From positions 48,274 through 112,273 of the forward strand of contig NZ_JANJOU010000023.1 of NCBI RefSeq assembly GCF_024594815.1: a stretch of 64,000 nucleotides of DNA, written 5' to 3'. Position 1 is the stretch's first letter. Each line of letters opens with the position of its first letter. Below, in pieces: positions 50,707 to 58,983 of the stretch. The notes below the pieces were generated by a model. The model saw only the letters and a program-made list of their open reading frames with translations, did not search any database and had not been told where the DNA came from. The DNA is from Roseomonas populi (GTDB lineage Bacteria; Pseudomonadota; Alphaproteobacteria; Acetobacterales; Acetobacteraceae). Position numbers and translations under genes: made by a program.

Positions 50707-51842
50707 GCGGCCCCTCCTCGGGCGGTAGCGTGGCGGATACGCCCCGGCTTCTGCTGGACCTGGCGCGGCTGGAGGCGAATGCGGCCCGGATGCGGGCGCG
50801 GGCGGAGGCGTTGGGGGTTTCGTTCCGACCGCACTTCAAGACGGCCAAGTCGGTGGAGGTGCACCGCGTGGCCCATGGCGGGGCGCCGGGGCCCGCCACC
50901 GTCTCCACGATGAAGGAGGCGGAGGTGCTGGCCGCCTCCGGCCAGGCGACGGACATCCTGCTGGCGGCCACCGCCGTCCCGGCGCGGCTGCCGCGGGCGG
51001 AGGCCCTGGCGCGCAAACACGGGACGCGGCTGATCCTGGTGGTGGACAGCCCGGAGATGGCCGGGCTGCTGGACGCCGACGCGGAGGCGCCGCACGAGGT
51101 GCTGGTGGAGGTGGATTCCGGCGAGCACCGCGCCGGCGTGCCGCCGGAGAAGGCGCTGGCCGTGGCGCGGGCGATCCATGGCTCCCGGAAGCTGAAGATT
51201 GCCGGCGTCATGACCCATGGCGGCCATTCCTACGGCTCGGCCGACCACGCCTCGATCGCCGATGTCGCGGAGCAAGAGCGGGTGGCCACCGTCTCGGCCG
51301 CGAGCGCCATCCGGGGCGCGGGGATGGAGGCACCGATCGTCTCCGTCGGCTCCTCCCCCACCCTGCTGCACGCGCGGAACCTTGAGGGGGTGACGGAGAT
51401 CCGGGCCGGGGTGGGGCTGTTCTGGGATCTGGCGCAGATGTCGCGCGGGCAGTGCGGGTGGGACGACCTGGCCCTTTCCGTCCTCTCCACGGTCATCGGG
51501 CACAACCGGGCCTCCATGTCCCTGGTGCTGGACGCGGGGGCGCTGGCCCTCTCCAAGGACGTGACGGCCAACGCCTTCGCCCCCGGCACCGCCTACGGCA
51601 CGCTGGGGGAGGCGGAGACGGGGGCGGCGCTGCCGCTGCACGTCCTGCACGCCTATCAGGAGCACGGGATGGTGCCGGTGCCCGACGAATCCTGGTTCGA
51701 GCGCCTGCCTGTGGGCTCCCTGGTGCGCGTCTATCCCAACCACGCCTGCCTGACGGCGGCGGGGGGCTACGGCACCTACGATGTGCTGGACGGGGCCGGC
51801 AACGCCGTCGCCCGCTGGCCGCGCATCGACGGGTGGCACTGA
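50703..51842 (+). CDS. D-threonine aldolase / D-serine dehydratase-like PLP enzyme
   Basis: A 379-residue fold type III PLP enzyme of the DSD1/low-specificity D-threonine aldolase group. The PLP Lys is in RPHFKTAKS near residue 46, the phosphate-binding turn region follows in GGHSYGS, and the metal ligands of the group, His and Cys, are in NHACLTAAGGY near the C-terminus. Known reactions are D-serine dehydration and D-threonine cleavage; specificity cannot be read. Start GTG at 50703 overlaps the stop of the VOC gene. A RidA enzyme in the same unit would clear enamine by-products of the dehydratase. Confidence 0.85.
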   Translation: MSGPSSGGSVADTPRLLLDLARLEANAARMRARAEALGVSFRPHFKTAKSVEVHRVAHGGAPGPATVSTMKEAEVLAASGQATDILLAATAVPARLPRAEALARKHGTRLILVVDSPEMAGLLDADAEAPHEVLVEVDSGEHRAGVPPEKALAVARAIHGSRKLKIAGVMTHGGHSYGSADHASIADVAEQERVATVSAASAIRGAGMEAPIVSVGSSPTLLHARNLEGVTEIRAGVGLFWDLAQMSRGQCGWDDLALSVLSTVIGHNRASMSLVLDAGALALSKDVTANAFAPGTAYGTLGEAETGAALPLHVLHAYQEHGMVPVPDESWFERLPVGSLVRVYPNHACLTAAGGYGTYDVLDGAGNAVARWPRIDGWH

Positions 51843-51947
51843 GCACGCGGCATCGGCGGGCCGGGAGCCTCATATCGCCGGGCCGGCTGGGCGGGACAGC
51901 GCGCCCGCGGGCTGGCAAGGGTCCGGCGGGCTGGTAGGCTTCGGGCC

Positions 51948-52601
51948 ATGCCCGATTTCAGCCAGGTCGCTTTCTTTGCCGCTGCCGCGCTCGTCCTCGC
52001 CCTGACTCCCGGCCCGGGGATTTTCTACGTCGCCGCCCGCACCCTCTCCGGCGGGCGTGCGGAAGGTATCGCGTCGGGCCTCGGCACGGGGATCGGCGGC
52101 ATGGTTCATGTCCTGGCGGGCAGCCTCGGGGTTTCCGCCATCGTGCTGGCGAGCGCGGAGTTGTTCACGGCCGTGAAGCTGCTGGGTGCCGCCTATCTCG
52201 TCTGGATCGGCCTGCGCACGGTTTGGACCGCGCGGCGGAATGCCGCGGCGGCCTTGGCGGGGGGCGCCGCACAGCCTGTGGGTACCCGGCGCGCCTTCCG
52301 CGAGGGGGCGCTGGTGGAGGCGCTGAATCCGAAGACCGCGGCCTTTTTCCTCGCCTTCGTGCCGCAATTCGTCGACCCATCGGCCGGCCACGTGGCGGCC
52401 CAGTTCGCCGTGCTCGGGCTCGTCTCAGTCGCGCTCAACACGCTGGTGGACCTTGCCGTGGCCGTGGCGGCTGCGCGCGTCCGCAACGGCGCCATGGGGC
52501 GGCCCGTTCTGGTCCGCCGCCTGCGCGAGGCATCGGGGGCTGCCATGGTCGCGCTGGGACTGGGTCTCGCCCTGACCCGCCGGCCCGTGCCCGTCGGTTA
52601 G
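51948..52601 (+). CDS. LysE/RhtB-family amino-acid exporter
   Basis: A 217-residue inner-membrane exporter with about six hydrophobic helices. It opens AFFAAAALVLALTPGPGIFYVAARTLSGGRAEG, the family signature (TPGP), and carries EALNPKTAAFFLAFVPQF in the middle. LysE/RhtB members export amino acids such as lysine, threonine or homoserine. Being in the same orientation as the PLP enzyme and 105 nt downstream, it might export an amino acid of that pathway. No promoter or terminator is obvious between. Confidence 0.9.
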   Translation: MPDFSQVAFFAAAALVLALTPGPGIFYVAARTLSGGRAEGIASGLGTGIGGMVHVLAGSLGVSAIVLASAELFTAVKLLGAAYLVWIGLRTVWTARRNAAAALAGGAAQPVGTRRAFREGALVEALNPKTAAFFLAFVPQFVDPSAGHVAAQFAVLGLVSVALNTLVDLAVAVAAARVRNGAMGRPVLVRRLREASGAAMVALGLGLALTRRPVPVG

Positions 52602-52616
52602 CGCGCCGGGACGTCG

Positions 52617-52838
52617 ATGGCCGGGCATCTCGTCAAGCGGTCCTTCACCCTCGCGGGGCACCGCACCTCCATCGCGCTCGAGCCCGAGTTCTGGGAGGCG
52701 CTGGAAGCCGAGGCGGCGCGGCGGGGGGAAAACCTGCTGCGCCTGGTCCTGGCGGCGGACGCGGCGCGGGACGATCCCGCGCTGCCGCTGGCCTCCGCCC
52801 TGCGCGTGCTCGCTCTGCGGCTCGCGCAGCGGGGCTAG
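52617..52838 (+). CDS. Small ribbon-helix-helix domain protein
   Basis: A 73-residue protein of the RHH_4 type. KRSFTLAGHRTSIALEPEFWEALEAEAARRGENLLRLVLA is the characteristic short strand (KRSFTLAGHRTSIAL) followed by two helices. Such proteins usually bind DNA as dimers, but many RHH_4 proteins have no known target. It starts 15 nt after the exporter stop and so may be translated from the same transcript. No antitoxin-toxin partner gene follows; the next 345 nt carry two structured elements. Confidence 0.75.
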   Translation: MAGHLVKRSFTLAGHRTSIALEPEFWEALEAEAARRGENLLRLVLAADAARDDPALPLASALRVLALRLAQRG

Positions 52839-52893
52839 GCGGCGCCGTTTTTGCTTGCCGCCCCGGCATGCGGCGTCTTAATCCTCCCTTCGC

Positions 52894-52937
52894 GAGTAGA
52901 AGCGGCCAAGGTCCTTCGGGACCCCGGGCATTGCTCC
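52894..52937 (+). repeat. Structured element, copy 1
   Basis: Conserved GAGTAGAAGCGGC (52894-52906), then a 22-nt variable part, then CATTGCTCC (52929-52937). The variable part folds as GGTCC-TTCG-GGACC (stem 52910-52914 with 52919-52923, UUCG loop). GAG at the left edge can pair with CTC at the right edge. Copy 2 has the same segments at exactly the same spacing. Confidence 0.6.
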
Positions 52938-53098
52938 GGCAGACGACCCTGTCGAGGTGCCCTTTGCTCGCTCCCTTTGCATACCCTCCGATGAACAGCC
53001 GGGCCGGATCGCATCCGGCACCGCGGCCTTTCCATGGCCACGGGGGACAGGGCGCCTGACACACGTATCCCGCGCGCCATCCCGGCGGGCGGCTCACG

Positions 53099-53142
53099 GA
53101 GTAGAAGCGGCGGCCGCCCCGAGGGGCGCCTGACATTGCTCC
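53099..53142 (+). repeat. Structured element, copy 2
   Basis: The same GAGTAGAAGCGGC (53099-53111) and CATTGCTCC (53134-53142) flank a different 22-nt part that folds as CGCCC-CGAG-GGGCG (53115-53119 with 53124-53128) at the same stem positions as copy 1. Two of five pairs change compensatorily (G-C to C-G and T-A to C-G). It ends 41 nt before the dioxygenase start codon. Copies lie 205 nt apart. Confidence 0.6.
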
Positions 53143-53183
53143 ATCACCCCGGCGGCTCGCGCGCCGCCCGATAGGAGAACAGG

Positions 53184-54176
53184 ATGTCCTACGCGCTGAA
53201 GGAGCTGAACCGGGAGACCGGGTTCGGCGGCATGGGAACCACCAAGGATCGCGAGGTTCCCGTCATCAGCCTCGCGGATTTCGAGGCCCGCAAGGCGGAG
53301 ATTGCCGACCAGCTCTGGAAGGCCTCCACGGAGATCGGCTTCTTCCAGCTCTCCGACCACGGGATCCCGATCGATCAGATCGACGAAGCCTTCGAGATGA
53401 CGGCCCGCTTCTTCGCCCTGCCGAAGGAGGTGAAGGCGAAGTACCCGATGGCCAAGGGCACGAACTACGGCTGGGAGTACAAGGAGCAGGTCCGCCCCTC
53501 CACCGGCACGGCGGACAACAAGGAATCCTACCAGATCACCGTGCCGAAGATGGCCCACCTCTGGCCCACGGGCGAGGAGCTGCCGGGCTTCAAGGCCTGC
53601 ATGCTGGCCTTCGAGCGCGCGAACTGGGCGGTGGGGATGAAGGTGCTGTCCTGCTTCGCCGACAAGCTGGGCTTCCCCGCGGACTTCTTCACCGAGGCGC
53701 ACGACCCGACCTCGCCCGAGTACCAGTCCACCCAGCGGCTGATCCACTACCTGCCGATGGTGGACGCGAAGCCGGAGGACTTCACGGGCTGGCGCGCCGG
53801 CGCGCACACCGACTACGACTGCCTGACGCTGCTGCACCAGCGCACCGGCCAGGGCGGGCTGCAGCTCTGCCCGGGCAAGGAGGCGGATGGCGGCGAGCTG
53901 GCCTGGACGGACGTGCCGCCCGTGACGGGGCTGATCACCTGCAACATCGGCGACATGCTGGCGCGCTGGAGCGACGGGAAGCTGCAGTCCAACCTGCACC
54001 GCGTGCGGATGCCGCGCGCGGACGAGTATCTCGGGCCGCGCTACTCCCTGCCCTTCTTCTGCCAGGCCAACCGCGACGCGCTGATCCAGGCGCCGACCGG
54101 GTCCGAGCCGCCGATCACGGCGAAGGACTTCCTGGACATGCGGATCGCCGCGAACTTCGCGAAGATCGGGATGTGA
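53184..54176 (+). CDS. Isopenicillin-N-synthase-like 2-oxoglutarate/Fe(II) dioxygenase
   Basis: A 330-residue member of the 2OG-Fe(II)/IPNS family. N-terminal half: a DIOX_N-type segment (PVISLADFEARKAEIADQL ... FFQLSDHGIP). Iron ligands: H208 and D210 in RAGAHTDYDCLTLLHQ and H272 in SNLHRVRMP. The co-substrate Arg-Ser pair is R286-x-S288. These are complete, so it should be active. Substrates of bacterial members range widely. A strong ribosome binding site (GGAGAACAGG) precedes the ATG. Two structured elements lie in its upstream region and might regulate it. Confidence 0.92.
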   Translation: MSYALKELNRETGFGGMGTTKDREVPVISLADFEARKAEIADQLWKASTEIGFFQLSDHGIPIDQIDEAFEMTARFFALPKEVKAKYPMAKGTNYGWEYKEQVRPSTGTADNKESYQITVPKMAHLWPTGEELPGFKACMLAFERANWAVGMKVLSCFADKLGFPADFFTEAHDPTSPEYQSTQRLIHYLPMVDAKPEDFTGWRAGAHTDYDCLTLLHQRTGQGGLQLCPGKEADGGELAWTDVPPVTGLITCNIGDMLARWSDGKLQSNLHRVRMPRADEYLGPRYSLPFFCQANRDALIQAPTGSEPPITAKDFLDMRIAANFAKIGM

Positions 54177-54200
54177 TCCGCGAGCCATAGGACCGATGAA

Positions 54201-54230
54201 GGGCCGGAGGGGAACACCCCCCTCCGGCCC
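54201..54230. terminator. Terminator between convergent dioxygenase and AsmA genes
   Basis: GGGCCGGAGGGG-AACACC-CCCCTCCGGCCC is a perfect 12-bp stem with a 6-nt loop, followed by ATTTCCGTTC. It lies 24 nt after the dioxygenase stop codon and 22 nt before the convergent AsmA stop, so it can serve both. The T-rich part is short. Confidence 0.7.
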
Positions 54231-54252
54231 ATTTCCGTTCAGGGAGGGCCTG

Positions 54253-57123
54253 TCAGCGCTCCGCCCGCCAGCGCAGCCAGGCCGCCAGGTCCGGCACGCG
54301 GCGGGGCGCGGCGGCGGGGCCTGTCAGGCGGATGCCAACCTCCGGCACGGGGTCGGCCGGCTTCTCGGCGGCGGCGAGGTCGAGGGCGGAGCGGGCCAGG
54401 TCCACCTCGCCCCGCAGGGAGAGGGCCACGCCCTCGCCCGTGGCGGTTCCCTCCGCCAGGGTGGCGCGGCCGGCCGCCAGCGCGGCGCGGAGGGACAGGG
54501 TGGCGAAGCCCGTCTCGCCGGCTGAAAGGGCGGCGCGCAGGGCGGCCTCATCCCCTGCCGCGGCGGCGCGCCCGGCGGCGGCGGCGTCCAGGCCGGACAG
54601 CGTGCCCCGGTGGGCGGAGAGCGAAATCTCCCCGGACAGGGTGCCGAGAAGGGCGGCGGGGCTGCTGCCCGTGGCGGAGAGCCGGAGATCCGCGTCCGCC
54701 TCCCCCGCCATGATGTCCAGCGGCAGGCCGAGGAGCGGGCCGGTGATGCCGGCACCGCGTAGGGAGAGCCCGGCGGAGAGGCGCGGCGCGTCGCCCGTGG
54801 CGTCCAGCGCGGCGCTGCCGCGCAGCGTGCCCGGGTCCAGCCCGGCTTCCACCTCGTCCAGGGCCAGGGTGCCGTCCTTCAGGCGCAGGCGGGCGCGCAG
54901 GTCCCTGGCGGCGGGCAGGCCGGCGGGCTCCAGCCGGGCAATGGAGATCACCAGCTCCGCATCCGCGGCGCGCAAGGCGCCGAAGGGGATGGGGTCGTTG
55001 CCCTGCCAGGGCGCGGCGGGCAGGGCCACGGTCTCGGCGGCGATCCGGCCATTCAGGCGCGGGCGGGGGCCGTCCAGGGCCAGGGCCAGCGCGCCGCCCG
55101 CCCGCAGGGTCCCGGCCACGAGGTCGAAGCGCTCGGCGGAGAGCCCCTGCGGCCCGGCCATGCCGGCGGCGATGAGGGAGAGCGAGCCGTCCCCGGTCCA
55201 GGGGGCCAATCCATCCCCGCCGAGGCCGAGCACGTCGTCCAGCAGCCGCGGGGCGCCGGGGTGCCGGAGGGTGAGGTTCCCCGTCGCGCGGCGGCCGGGC
55301 AGGTCCAGCGTGCCGTTCGCCTCAAGCCGCGCCTCGCCGAGTTCCGCGCTGGACTGCAGGGCCAGGGCCTCGGGCGGGCCACCGCCGGTGGCGCGGAGGG
55401 TGATGGGCTGGCCCGCTAGCCGCGTGGCGTCCGGCCAGCCGCCGGGCAGCAGCGCCAGCAGGGCGCGGCCGTCGCGGGCGGAGAAGTCCAGCACGGCGTC
55501 CGAGAGGCGCGGGCTGGCGCCCAGCAGGGCGGTGCCGGAAGCGGAGAGATCCCCTCCGGCCAGGGCTCCGGCGAGGCGGCGCAGGGTGAGGCGCCCGTTC
55601 TCCAGCGCCGCGTCCAGCGAGGCGCGCTCCAGCACCGCGCCGCGCCACCGGGCGCGCTCCGTCGCCAGGCGCAGGTTGGCGTCGATCCCGCCGAGGAGGC
55701 GGCTGGCGGTGGGCCAGTCCAGGCCCGGGCGCAGCCATCCCTCCAGGTCGAGCGCATCCAGCGTGAGCCCGAGGCCGAGGGCGGGGCGGGCGCCGAAGCG
55801 CAGCACGCCGGCGCCCGAGATGCGGGTGCCGTCCAGCGTGGCGGAGAGTTCCGGCACGGCGATGGAGCCGGGCTCCAGCACCAGCCGCGCCCTTCCCTCC
55901 CCCTGGCGCAGGCGGCCCGGGGCCAGCCAGGCGGTCCAGTTCCCGCCGGAGGAGGAGATGGCGGGGGCGACCGCCTCCACCGTGCCGCGTAGGTCGGCGC
56001 CGGAGAAGCGGAGCGCGGCTTCCAGCCGGTCTCCGGCGGTGGCGCCGTTCAGCTCCACGCTCGTGCCCCCGGGCAGGATCGCGGAGACGTCCGAGAGGGT
56101 GAGGCGGCCGCCCGCCGCACCGCCCTCCCGGAAGATCGCGGCGCGGAGGCGGCGCAGCGCCACGCCTCGGAAGTTCGCGGCCTCGGCCGAGAGGTCCAGC
56201 CCCAGCGGCAGGGCGGAGGGGCGGGCGCGGAGCGCGGCCAGCCAGGGATCCAGGTCCAGGCGGCTGGCCAGGAGCGCCGCATCCAGCCTGGGCTGGGGGG
56301 AGAGGCGGAGCGTCAGGGCGCCGCGCGCGGGGCTGCCGCCGATGTCGAGGGTGAGATCGTCCGCCGCCAGCAGGTCGGCCGCCACCGTCAGGCGGCCGCG
56401 GGCACGGAAGGGACCGGGCGGGCCGGGGACGAGGGCGCTGAGGTCGGGGCCGGAGGCCTCCACGCTTCCCTCCACCGCGCCGTCCGGCGTCAGCACGCCC
56501 CGCGCGGCGATCGCGGCGTTGCCCATGAAGAGGCTGAGGTCGGCGGGTGTGTAACCGTCATAGCCTGGGCGGCCGATGCCGGCCTCGAACCGCCATTCCA
56601 GCCCGCCCCAGGCGAAGCGGCCCTCCGCCCGCGTGCCCTGGGTGGCGTCGCCCGCCGTCAGCCGGGCCTGGACGTTCTCCAACCGCACGCCACCGATGAT
56701 GACGCGGCTGTCCACGAGCTGGGCCGAGAGGGCGGAGAGGCTCGCGGGCAGGCTGGCGGCATCGGCGGGGGGCCAGGGCAGGCGCAGCTCCGCGCCGACG
56801 ATGGCGATTTCCCGCGGGGCGATCCGCCCGAGGAGGAGGGCGCCGCCATCCACGCGCAACCGAAGGGAGGAGGCGGCGAAGCCGAGCCCATCCCCGGCAT
56901 CGCCGAGGGTCACGCCCTCCGCCTCCACCACCGGATAGGGCAGCAGGCGCAGGCGGACAGGGCCGTGCAGCGAGACGGGGCGGCCGATGCGGGCAGCGGC
57001 CAACTCCGCCAGCCCGTCCCGCCGCGCGGTCCAGTCCGTGAAGAGGGGGGCGGCCCAGAGGATGGCGAGGATGGCGGCGAGAAGAAGGGTCAGGCCCGCA
57101 CCGGCCAGGAGGGGGCGGCGCAT
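54253..57123 (-). CDS. AsmA-family protein
   Basis: A 956-residue envelope protein with one N-terminal transmembrane helix (RRPLLAGAGLTLLLAAILAILW) and a long periplasmic beta-rich region. ARRDGLAELAAARIGRPVSLHGPVRLRLLPYPVVEAEGV is the typical AsmA start (IGRPV--HG---L). The rest is repetitive and Ala/Gly/Leu-rich, with a C-terminal AsmA-type segment. Members are thought to take part in lipid transport or outer-membrane assembly. The ATG at 57123 begins at the helix; the longer frame upstream is poor. Convergent with the dioxygenase gene. Confidence 0.85.
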   Translation of the reverse strand: MRRPLLAGAGLTLLLAAILAILWAAPLFTDWTARRDGLAELAAARIGRPVSLHGPVRLRLLPYPVVEAEGVTLGDAGDGLGFAASSLRLRVDGGALLLGRIAPREIAIVGAELRLPWPPADAASLPASLSALSAQLVDSRVIIGGVRLENVQARLTAGDATQGTRAEGRFAWGGLEWRFEAGIGRPGYDGYTPADLSLFMGNAAIAARGVLTPDGAVEGSVEASGPDLSALVPGPPGPFRARGRLTVAADLLAADDLTLDIGGSPARGALTLRLSPQPRLDAALLASRLDLDPWLAALRARPSALPLGLDLSAEAANFRGVALRRLRAAIFREGGAAGGRLTLSDVSAILPGGTSVELNGATAGDRLEAALRFSGADLRGTVEAVAPAISSSGGNWTAWLAPGRLRQGEGRARLVLEPGSIAVPELSATLDGTRISGAGVLRFGARPALGLGLTLDALDLEGWLRPGLDWPTASRLLGGIDANLRLATERARWRGAVLERASLDAALENGRLTLRRLAGALAGGDLSASGTALLGASPRLSDAVLDFSARDGRALLALLPGGWPDATRLAGQPITLRATGGGPPEALALQSSAELGEARLEANGTLDLPGRRATGNLTLRHPGAPRLLDDVLGLGGDGLAPWTGDGSLSLIAAGMAGPQGLSAERFDLVAGTLRAGGALALALDGPRPRLNGRIAAETVALPAAPWQGNDPIPFGALRAADAELVISIARLEPAGLPAARDLRARLRLKDGTLALDEVEAGLDPGTLRGSAALDATGDAPRLSAGLSLRGAGITGPLLGLPLDIMAGEADADLRLSATGSSPAALLGTLSGEISLSAHRGTLSGLDAAAAGRAAAAGDEAALRAALSAGETGFATLSLRAALAAGRATLAEGTATGEGVALSLRGEVDLARSALDLAAAEKPADPVPEVGIRLTGPAAAPRRVPDLAAWLRWRAER

Positions 57124-57332
57124 CCTAGGCCGGCCGGGCCCCGCCCGGTTCCGATCCGCCCATGCACGCCGTGATCGACACCCTGCCTCCGCCCTGCCGG
57201 GACCTCGATTCCCTGATCCCCGGACCATGCTTGAGGCGGGCGCGGTGGGCAAGGAAGCGCGGCTTCCGGTCCGGCGTGTTTCCGGGCATAGGCATAGGCG
57301 ACTCGGTGGACGGAGCGCATTCGGGCAGACCC

Positions 57333-58118
57333 ATGGGGTTCTGGGGCAAGATCATCGGGGGCGCGGTCGGCTTCGCCATGGGCGGGCCGGTGGGCGCCAT
57401 GCTGGGCAGTGCGCTGGGCCATGCGGCCGACGAGGGCACGCTGGGCCGCGGCCTCAACATGGGGCTGCCCGGCATGGACGGGGCGCGGATCGCGGCCATG
57501 CTCGGCTCGCGCGAGAGCCTTTTCGCGGTTTCCGTCGTCGTGCTCTCGGCGAAGCTCGCCAAGGCCGACGGGCCGGTGAAGCGCGAGGAGATCGACGCCT
57601 TCAAGCGCGTTTTCCACGTGCCGCCGGAGAACATGCGGGAGGTGGCGCAGCTCTTCGACCGGGCGCGGGACAATGCGGAGGGCGCGGAGCCCTATGCCGA
57701 GCGCCTGGGCGCCGCCTTCGCGGAGGAGCGGCCGGTGCTGGAGGACGTGCTGGGCGCCCTGTTCCGCATCGCGGAGGCGGACGGGCCGGCGAACCGGGCG
57801 GAACTGGCCTTCCTCGGCGGGGTCCATGCGCGCTTCGGGCTGGACGCGGCAGCCTGGGAGCGCGCGCGGCTGGGCCGGCCCAACCCGAACTCGCCGGCGC
57901 TCGCGCCCGAGGGGCCGGACCCCTACACGGTGATGGGCATCCCCCGCGGCGCGACCGATGAGCAGGTGCGCGCCACCTGGAAGCGGCTGATGCGGGAGAA
58001 CCACCCGGACAGCCTCGCGGCGCGCGGGGTGCCGGCGGAGATGGCGCGGAAGGCGACCGACAAGGTGGCGGAGATCAACGCCGCCTGGGACCGGATCAAG
58101 CGGGAGCGCGGGATATGA
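57333..58118 (+). CDS. DjlA-like J-domain co-chaperone with TerB-like region
   Basis: A 261-residue protein. The N-terminal Gly-rich hydrophobic segment (GGAVGFAMGGPVGAMLGSALG) could be a membrane anchor. Residues about 55-165 resemble the TerB/DjlA helical domain (FAVSVVVLSAKLAKADGPVKREE ... LGALFRIAEADGPANRAEL). A C-terminal J domain (about 200-260) contains the HPD tripeptide (ENHPDSLAARGVP) required to stimulate DnaK. The order matches DjlA. Nothing overlaps; the amidase gene follows after 10 nt on the same strand and is probably co-transcribed. Confidence 0.88.
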   Translation: MGFWGKIIGGAVGFAMGGPVGAMLGSALGHAADEGTLGRGLNMGLPGMDGARIAAMLGSRESLFAVSVVVLSAKLAKADGPVKREEIDAFKRVFHVPPENMREVAQLFDRARDNAEGAEPYAERLGAAFAEERPVLEDVLGALFRIAEADGPANRAELAFLGGVHARFGLDAAAWERARLGRPNPNSPALAPEGPDPYTVMGIPRGATDEQVRATWKRLMRENHPDSLAARGVPAEMARKATDKVAEINAAWDRIKRERGI

Positions 58119-58128
58119 GGTTTCCTCC

Positions 58129-58941
58129 GTGACCGCCCGGCGCGGCCCCCTCCCCGGCCTCCGGCCCGGTGCCCGCAAGGGCGGGGCTGGCGGGCTGCCG
58201 CTGGTGCCCACCGAGGGCGGGCTGGCCGTGAGGGAGTTGCCGAGCCCCAACCAGGACGACCGCCCGCCGGGCGTGCCGATCGACACGCTGATCCTGCACT
58301 ACACGGACATGGAGAGCGGCGCCGCGGCCATCGAGCGGCTGCGGGATCCCGTGGCGAAGGTGTCCGCCCACTACGTGGTGGAGGAGGACGGGCAGGTCTT
58401 CCGCCTGGTGCCGGAGGAGCGGCGAGCCGCCCATGCCGGCATCTCCCACTGGCGGGGGCATGAGGCGCTGAACGCCCGCAGCATCGGGATCGAGGTGGTG
58501 AACCCCGGCCATTCCTGCGGCTACCGCCCCTTCCCCGCCCTGCAGATGGCGGCGGTGGCGGACTTGTGCCTGGAGATCCTCTCGCGCCACCCCATCCCCG
58601 CGCGCAACGTGGTGGCGCACAGCGACGTGGCACCGGACCGCAAGCGGGACCCGGGGGAGCTGTTCGACTGGCGCGGCCTGGCCTCGCTGGGGGTGGGGCT
58701 GTGGCCGGAGGGCGTGGACGGAGGCGACCTCTCCACCGTGCCAGGCGGCATGGCACGGGCGGCGGAGCTGCTGCGGCGGATCGGCTATCCCGTGGACCCT
58801 GCGCGGCCGGAGGTGGCGCTGGTGGCCTTCCAGCGGCACTGGCGGCAGGAGGAATGGGGCGGGCGGGCCGATGCCGGGACGCTGGCCCGGCTGGAGGCCG
58901 TGGCGGCGCTGGCCGAGGCGGAGCTGGCGGAGAAGGGCTGA
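58129..58941 (+). CDS. N-acetylmuramoyl-L-alanine amidase (AmiD type)
   Basis: A 270-residue amidase_2 family enzyme that removes stem peptides from muramic acid. Zinc ligands and the catalytic Glu are visible: His in LILHYTDMES, Glu in SIGIEVVNPGHSC, and His-Asp in VAHSDVAPDRKRDPGELFDW. The C-terminal third has a peptidoglycan-binding-like segment (AAELLRRIGYPV ... ALVAFQRHW). No clear signal peptide is seen, so export is uncertain; this could be a recycling (AmpD-like) enzyme. The start is GTG at 58129, 10 nt after the J-domain gene. Confidence 0.88.
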   Translation: MTARRGPLPGLRPGARKGGAGGLPLVPTEGGLAVRELPSPNQDDRPPGVPIDTLILHYTDMESGAAAIERLRDPVAKVSAHYVVEEDGQVFRLVPEERRAAHAGISHWRGHEALNARSIGIEVVNPGHSCGYRPFPALQMAAVADLCLEILSRHPIPARNVVAHSDVAPDRKRDPGELFDWRGLASLGVGLWPEGVDGGDLSTVPGGMARAAELLRRIGYPVDPARPEVALVAFQRHWRQEEWGGRADAGTLARLEAVAALAEAELAEKG

Positions 58942-58949
58942 ACCGCGGG

Positions 58950-58978
58950 TTGACCCTCGTTCCGCCGAGTCGCATACC
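58950..58978 (+). promoter_or_regulatory. Promoter of rnpB
   Basis: TTGACC (58950-58955), a 17-nt spacer and CATACC (58973-58978). The predicted start lies 6 nt further, at the first base of the RNase P RNA P1 stem (58984). The -35 box follows the amidase stop by 9 nt. Confidence 0.6.
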
Positions 58979-58983
58979 CCGCC

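Larger units (their letters stand above)
52839..53183. other. Gene-free region containing two structured repeat elements
   Basis: This 345-nt stretch holds no gene I can support. It contains two copies of a 44-nt element (52894-52937 and 53099-53142) and short open frames that are not convincing. A ribosome binding site GGAGAACAGG precedes the dioxygenase ATG at 53184. It is the upstream region of that gene. Confidence 0.7.
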
